From: JAFDVL01 sp963794955
Lineage (GTDB): Bacteria; Acidobacteriota; Blastocatellia; RBC074
Length of the DNA: 64,000 bases
Assembly: GCA_963794955.1 (NCBI GenBank)
Contig: CAWCGF010000021.1
Location: 124,001 to 188,000 of the forward strand
Reading direction: 5' to 3'
The notes beneath the pieces were generated by a model. That model was given only the letters and a program-made list of their open reading frames with translations. It did not search any database and was not told the origin of the DNA. Below, piece by piece: positions 59,926 to 64,000 of this stretch; within the stretch, counting starts at the first letter, position 1; each line of letters opens with the position of its first letter. The translations under genes and the position numbers were made by a program.

Positions 59926-60672
59926 ATGAGAAAAAACGATCCGATTGATGTCGAAAGTGTAATTCTTGATGCGGAATTGCTCATCAAATACCACTTGCCA
60001 GATCGTGGGATCGTCGCTTTGGAAGGTGCGCTGGATCGGCATCCGACCAACATTCGCTTGCGGGAAAAATTATTAGAGCTTTACATCAGCCAGAAAATGC
60101 TGGATCAAGCCGCCAATCAGTGCGTTGCGCTGTCGGGATTGTATGTGAGAGCCGGGAACTTTGATGATGCCAATCGGTGTCTGATGCAGGCGCGCAGTCT
60201 GAATCCAGAGGCCTCGGTTTCCTCCAAGTTGCAAGAATTACGGCGCATGCAACTAGCGCATCAGCGACTGACTGCGCCACAGGTGCAGGTTATCACCACG
60301 CCTGCACCCCAGGCGAATCAACCCTCTGGACCGACCCCCGTCTTGTCGGGGAATTTAGCCGATCTCAGCATTTTTGATGTCGTACAAGTTCTCGAAAATA
60401 ATCACCTCACGGGTTCTTTAGTCATTACCAAAGAACAAATGAGCGGGAAAGTCTATTTCACCAATGGCGAGATTGTGAATGCGGTGCTGGTTGACGACGC
60501 CGGAATGCAGGCCTTCAAGCTCTTAGTTCAGATGGCGAATGGTAGTCAGTTCGCCTTTCACAAATCTCCGGTTCCATTTGCCCGTCAAATTACGGCTGCC
60601 AACAATACCTCCCTCATCCTTGATTTGTTGCGCGAGTACGATGAAGAACAGCACGCCGCCGCAGGCGATTAG
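59926..60672 (+). CDS. TPR-like/DUF4388 (PATAN) domain protein
   Basis: A 248-aa cytoplasmic protein. The N-terminal half (about 8-110) is a helical repeat with TPR spacing (VALEGALDRHPTNIRLREKLLELYISQ, LYVRAGNFDDANRCLMQARSLNPEA). A Pro/Gln linker (about 118-142) is followed by a DUF4388 domain (about 143-240: LSGNLADLSIFDVVQVLENNHLTGSLVITKEQMSGKVYFTNGEIVNA). DUF4388 is found in gliding-motility and two-component proteins of Deltaproteobacteria and Acidobacteria and is thought to mediate protein contacts. No partner is adjacent. The ATG at 59926 has no strong ribosome site. Confidence 0.82.
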   Translation: MRKNDPIDVESVILDAELLIKYHLPDRGIVALEGALDRHPTNIRLREKLLELYISQKMLDQAANQCVALSGLYVRAGNFDDANRCLMQARSLNPEASVSSKLQELRRMQLAHQRLTAPQVQVITTPAPQANQPSGPTPVLSGNLADLSIFDVVQVLENNHLTGSLVITKEQMSGKVYFTNGEIVNAVLVDDAGMQAFKLLVQMANGSQFAFHKSPVPFARQITAANNTSLILDLLREYDEEQHAAAGD

Positions 60673-60763
60673 CGCCTGTCGCGCAACTTTTTCGCCTGCC
60701 ATCACGTTATTCCGGTAGTTGTGTTACGCTTTCACTCCAACTAATAACGGAAAGGCGAAGATC

Positions 60764-61252
60764 ATGTATTGTCCAACCTGTGGTGCGAATCAGCCGAATG
60801 ACAAGAAGTTTTGCCCGACCTGTGGCACGAATCTGGCAGCCGTCACGGCGGCGCTTAGTGGCCAACTAGCCTCAGCCCCAGCAAGCAACTCGTTGACTGT
60901 AGCGCAGGCGCAAGCGCGGAAGAATATGGCAGCGGCAATTTACAAAGGCGCACCGGGGGTGGGCTTATTGCTTGCGGCATTGTTCATCTTTTTGCTGCTC
61001 CCGCCTGGTATTTCCGTCTGGATTTGCTTTGGTCTGATTATTGGTGGCGTTTCGGCGTTAGGAAAAGGGGTTAGCCATTTCTATCTCGCCCGCACCGAAT
61101 TGCAAGCGGCAGAACTCGAAGCGCAAACGAGGTTGCACTATGCTCCTGCTCCCGCGACCGCGATTCCTGCGGCTGCCAAGACAAACTCTGAAACACTCCC
61201 CCCCTATCCGCCACGTAGTGTGACGGAACATACGACTCGGCATTTGGGTTAG
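60764..61252 (+). CDS. zinc-ribbon membrane protein, tail motif HTTR
   Basis: A 162-aa protein. The N-terminus is a double-Cys zinc ribbon (YCPTCGANQPNDKKFCPTCG, 2-21), followed by a linker, two hydrophobic helices (about 63-83 and 86-106), a helix and a Pro-rich tail ending SVTEHTTRHLG. The start at 60764 is chosen over the frame from 60719 because the zinc ribbon then begins at Tyr2. The C-terminal motif recurs in the next gene, which is read towards it; their stops are 1 base apart. The function is unknown. Confidence 0.75.
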   Translation: MYCPTCGANQPNDKKFCPTCGTNLAAVTAALSGQLASAPASNSLTVAQAQARKNMAAAIYKGAPGVGLLLAALFIFLLLPPGISVWICFGLIIGGVSALGKGVSHFYLARTELQAAELEAQTRLHYAPAPATAIPAAAKTNSETLPPYPPRSVTEHTTRHLG

Positions 61253-61253
61253 G

Positions 61254-61733
61254 TTATTCTGGCTGGCGGCGCTTTTCGGCTTCCCGATAAATAGCTGGAT
61301 CGAAAGAGCGTGTCGTGTGGTCACTAATGCTCGAAATAGGTTCTTGCGGGGTAGCGAGTCTGGGCGGTTGATAGGATGGGGTCGGCTGCGTTTCGACTTT
61401 GGGGCGGTGAACTGCATCGCGGAAGAGGCTGACAACTCGCGACAACTGCCAACCCAATAATCCCGAAACTCCTGTCACAAACATCAACCCAAAAATAAAG
61501 GGGAGCAGCAGGTTCTCATCGCGCAGGCCTCGGTCAGCAAAAGAACTAAAGGCCGTAAAGCAAGCGATCAAACCAATGAGGCTGAAGAGCGACACCGCCC
61601 AAAACATTCCGGTGAGGCGGGGGCGCGGAATGTGAACTTCGACGTTGTTGGCGGACGCGGTCATCGTCGCGCCGCACCGTTTGCAGTAATTGATTTTTTG
61701 CGCATATTCCGCGCTACAATTTGGACAAAACAT
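61254..61733 (-). CDS. zinc-ribbon membrane protein, partner of the converging gene
   Basis: A 159-aa protein with a zinc ribbon (FCPNCSAEYAQKINYCKRCG, 2-21), two hydrophobic helices (about 43-63 and 75-95), a long cytoplasmic tail with Pro, and the segment ISDHTTRSFDPAIYREAEKR at about 135-154. The SxxxHTTR segment matches the end of the converging gene at 60764. A common origin and joint function are likely; neither is known. Confidence 0.75.
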   Translation of the reverse strand: MFCPNCSAEYAQKINYCKRCGATMTASANNVEVHIPRPRLTGMFWAVSLFSLIGLIACFTAFSSFADRGLRDENLLLPFIFGLMFVTGVSGLLGWQLSRVVSLFRDAVHRPKVETQPTPSYQPPRLATPQEPISSISDHTTRSFDPAIYREAEKRRQPE

Positions 61734-61754
61734 GAGCGCCTCCTTGAAAGATAC

Positions 61755-61812
61755 GTGGGACAGGTTGCTAACCTGCCTTACAAGAGCCGGACAGGTTGAG
61801 AACCTGTCCTAC
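61755..61812. repeat. two tandem short palindromes (GGACAGGTT type)
   Basis: The stretches at 61755-61781 and 61787-61812 each contain ACAGGTT followed by three bases and AACCTG. They form two neighbouring hairpins upstream of the GMC gene. The stretch from there to 61904 shows no gene and holds the GMC promoter. Confidence 0.65.
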
Positions 61813-61903
61813 GACTTACCAACAAGATTAGTTCGCGCGCCTCGTTTATTTTTCCCACAATTCAGCGCACAATGTCGCACAGAAAAACGCGAAAGGGAAT
61901 CGA

Positions 61904-63688
61904 ATGCTCTTCAAAATTGCTCCATCACAACCCAAAGAAGTTGATCTGAAAAAAGTCTATGATGCGATAGTCGTTGGCTCCGGCGCAGCCGGCGGAATGG
62001 CGGCGTATGTACTAACAGCACAAGGCTTGAAAGTATTATTGCTCGAAGCCGGGAAAAAGATTGATACGACCGCTGAACTCAAATCAACCGAATGGCCGTA
62101 TGAACATCCGCGTCGGGGCGACATGCCGCCAGATCGCCATGCAATTACGCCGAATGAGTACAATATTCGCCAGCCACCGTATGCCAAGGATTCCAACTAC
62201 AAACACGTCCATTCGTATGTTCAGGGTTGGAGTGGTTCCGATTATTCCAAAAATCTTGTCGTAGAGGAGAAAGATCATCCATATACCGGGACAAACTACG
62301 CCTGGGTACGCTCACGGGTGCTTGGTGGCAAGACGAACATCTGGGGCCGCTTGGCATTGCGCATGAGCGATTATGATTTCAAAGCCGCGTCGCGCGATGG
62401 TTATGGGATGAACTGGCCAATTGAATACAAAGACATTCAACCGTATTACGACAAGGTGGATTTGTTACTCGGCATTTCCGGCCATAAAGAGAACTTGCCG
62501 CATTTGCCTGACAGCCTTTTCCAGCGTCCGTTCAAACTTAACCCTTCTGAAATGAAACTGCGGCATACGCTGGCCGGAATGGGACGCACCCTGACGCCAT
62601 ATCGCGCCGGCGTGATGACTGAAAAACTTAAGCATGCCAAATACCGCAGCCATTGTTTCGGGCGTGGGGCTTGTGCGCGTCGCGCCGGAGGGTGTGACAT
62701 TCATGCCGCTTTTGATTCGCCTACGGGCTTGCTCTCTCCGGCGCAGGACACCGGCAATCTGACGATTCGCACGAATGCGACCGCTGCCGAAATTCTGGTT
62801 GAGCCGAACACCAGCAAGGCACGCGGCGTCCGTTTCATTGACACGGACACGATGAAAAGCTACGAAGCCAAAGCTAAGACGGTAGTGATCGCGGCTTCCA
62901 CGCTCGAATCCGCGCGTTTGTTACTACTCTCAAAATCGCCACAACATCCGAACGGCATCGGCAATGGAAGCGGACATGTCGGGCACAACTTCTGCGAACA
63001 CGTGATGGGGCCGGAAATTACGGGCTTCGACAAAGAACGCGTGGGCCAGCCGCGCACCAATGATGACGGGCGTCCGGGCAGTTTTTATGTGGCGCGCTTT
63101 CGCAATTTGCAGGAGCGCAGTAGCAAGTTTATTCGCGGCTATGGCTTTGAAGGTGGCAGCGGCACACGGATGTTTCCGCACACAGATCATCTCGGCTTCG
63201 GGAAAGACTACAAAAAGAAAGTCCGTGATTATGCTGGCGCGATTGTTAGCATGGGCGGGTTTGGCGAAGCGCTGTCGCGCTATGAAAATCAAGTGACGCT
63301 TGACCCGCAAGTAAAGGACAAATGGGGCATTCCGGTCTTGCGCTTTAACTACAAGTTTGGCGACAACGAAAAGAAAATGTGCGAAGACATGGCCGAAACG
63401 GCGAGAGAAATGTTCGCTGCCGCAGGCTTTGAAATCCTCGGAGCCAGCAGCGACATGCTGACCGAAGGCTGGTCTATTCACGAACTCGGAACGGCGCGGA
63501 TGGGGAGTGATCCGAAGACATCGGTGCTGAACCAGTTCCAGCAATCCCACGAGGTCAAAAATTTGTTTGTCGTAGACGGCAGCAGCCACGTCAGCGCAGC
63601 GAATCAAAATCCCACCTGGACGATTATGGCGCTGGCCTGGCGCTCGTGCGAGTATTTGACGGAGCAATTGAGGAAGGGGAATTTGTGA
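61904..63688 (+). CDS. GMC family oxidoreductase (FAD-dependent)
   Basis: A 594-aa cytoplasmic or membrane-associated flavoenzyme. An FAD-binding motif (DAIVVGSGAAGGMAAYVL, 20-37) is followed by EAG-type sequences, VLGGKTNIWGRLALR (about 138-152), and a CAR-type Cys-rich loop near 250-265 (HCFGRGACARRAGGCDIHAAF). C-terminal SIHELGTARMGSDPKTSVLNQF and VKNLFVVDGSSHVSAANQNPTWTIMALAWRS hold the active-site His and Asn. It oxidises a sugar or alcohol. The next gene codes for a gluconate 2-dehydrogenase subunit 3-type protein, and the stop and start overlap (TGATG), so a two-subunit dehydrogenase is likely; the cytochrome subunit may follow beyond the window. Confidence 0.9.
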   Translation: MLFKIAPSQPKEVDLKKVYDAIVVGSGAAGGMAAYVLTAQGLKVLLLEAGKKIDTTAELKSTEWPYEHPRRGDMPPDRHAITPNEYNIRQPPYAKDSNYKHVHSYVQGWSGSDYSKNLVVEEKDHPYTGTNYAWVRSRVLGGKTNIWGRLALRMSDYDFKAASRDGYGMNWPIEYKDIQPYYDKVDLLLGISGHKENLPHLPDSLFQRPFKLNPSEMKLRHTLAGMGRTLTPYRAGVMTEKLKHAKYRSHCFGRGACARRAGGCDIHAAFDSPTGLLSPAQDTGNLTIRTNATAAEILVEPNTSKARGVRFIDTDTMKSYEAKAKTVVIAASTLESARLLLLSKSPQHPNGIGNGSGHVGHNFCEHVMGPEITGFDKERVGQPRTNDDGRPGSFYVARFRNLQERSSKFIRGYGFEGGSGTRMFPHTDHLGFGKDYKKKVRDYAGAIVSMGGFGEALSRYENQVTLDPQVKDKWGIPVLRFNYKFGDNEKKMCEDMAETAREMFAAAGFEILGASSDMLTEGWSIHELGTARMGSDPKTSVLNQFQQSHEVKNLFVVDGSSHVSAANQNPTWTIMALAWRSCEYLTEQLRKGNL

Positions 63689-64000
63689 TGACGACAAAAA
63701 AATCTCAGCGCGTAACGCGTCGTACCATGCTCAAATCAACGGCGACTGCTTTAGTCGCTACGCCATTGTTAACGGAAATAATACATGCGCAAAAGCCAAA
63801 GGTTTTATCGCCTCGCTTTTTCACGCCGGAAGAATTCGCGCTGGTGGACGAATTGACCGAAATCATCCTTCCCAATGATGAGCATTCTCCCGGCGCACGC
63901 GCCGCCCAGGTCGCGGCGTATATTGATGCGAGGCTGGCCGACGCGTTTACGGATGAACCCCGCCAACAATGGCGCACGGGTTTGCAATTGATTGACGCGC
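63688..64000 (+). CDS. gluconate 2-dehydrogenase subunit 3-type protein, partial
   Basis: The frame runs off the right edge after 104 codons. A Tat signal (TRRTMLKSTATALVATPLL, about 10-28) is followed by FFTPEEFALVDELTEIILPNDEHSPGARAAQVAAYIDARLADA, the start of the gluconate 2-dehydrogenase subunit 3 family. This subunit accompanies a GMC-type flavoprotein and helps export it by the Tat pathway. The ATG at 63688 overlaps the stop codon of the GMC gene. Confidence 0.88.
   Translation, partial: MTTKKSQRVTRRTMLKSTATALVATPLLTEIIHAQKPKVLSPRFFTPEEFALVDELTEIILPNDEHSPGARAAQVAAYIDARLADAFTDEPRQQWRTGLQLIDA

Noticed and set aside
1..64000. tRNA, rRNA, riboswitch or phage genes
   Set aside because: None recognised on reading both strands; a covariance-model search would be needed to exclude small RNAs.

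Overview
The window looks like the chromosome of a free-living, heterotrophic Gram-negative bacterium, most likely an acidobacterium of the Blastocatellia type. This is inferred from gene content, not from a marker gene. The signs are an Oar-like TonB receptor with a carboxypeptidase-regulatory N-domain, a DUF1549/DUF1553 plus DUF1501 pair, a DUF6600 protein, many Tat-exported enzymes, a mid-50s G+C by eye, and many short palindromic repeats between genes. I see no rRNA, tRNA, CRISPR array, phage or transposase.

Left part (1-6.4 kb, mostly minus strand): a partial AT-rich small gene, a Tat-exported amidase, a NUDIX-TrpF fusion, an HExxH protein, hutH, the HU gene hup with an intrinsic terminator, and then dcd on the plus strand. 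From 6.4 to 13.9 kb is a decay zone on the plus strand. It holds a 5'-truncated TonB receptor, an internally deleted and frameshifted glycoside hydrolase, an enolase-superfamily stump fused to the tail of a short-chain dehydrogenase (SDR), and a TMEM175 gene with stop codons. Intact DUF1549/1553, DUF1501 and SGNH hydrolase genes lie among them.

From 13.9 to 24.7 kb (minus strand) come a large secreted beta-helix protein, an OPT transporter, a Tat-exported alpha/beta hydrolase, a D-aminoacylase-like amidohydrolase and a membrane glycosyltransferase, which together suggest peptide and D-amino-acid scavenging. At 25.1-27.4 kb is a FecR/DUF6600 protein. From 27.7 to 36.5 kb is a likely uronic-acid polysaccharide utilisation locus: a heparinase II/III-type lyase, a TonB receptor, an SDR, an MFS hexuronate-type transporter and a LacI regulator with two visible operator-like palindromes.

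From 36.7 to 44.2 kb (plus strand) are an aquaporin, a spondin-domain protein, an HbpS-cupin fusion, an SMP-30 lactonase with an added N-terminal domain, an MFS permease, a glucose-dehydrogenase-like SDR and a VOC protein. Between these lie several hairpin repeats. From 44.2 to 46.4 kb is a tight four-gene cluster whose start and stop codons overlap: two small membrane proteins (one of 49 aa), a ferric-reductase-like/Rieske fusion, and a membrane-anchored protein with a Cys/His cluster. I consider this the best candidate for an undescribed redox module.

From 46.5 to 64 kb are a frameshifted SDR, YceI, a small outer-membrane barrel, an O-methyltransferase, a very large sigma-54 regulator split by a +1 shift whose kinase domain lacks the catalytic Asp, an L-lactate permease, a cellulose-synthase-like glycosyltransferase, a DUF4388 protein, two convergent zinc-ribbon membrane proteins, and a GMC oxidoreductase followed by its gluconate 2-dehydrogenase subunit 3-type partner, which runs off the right edge.
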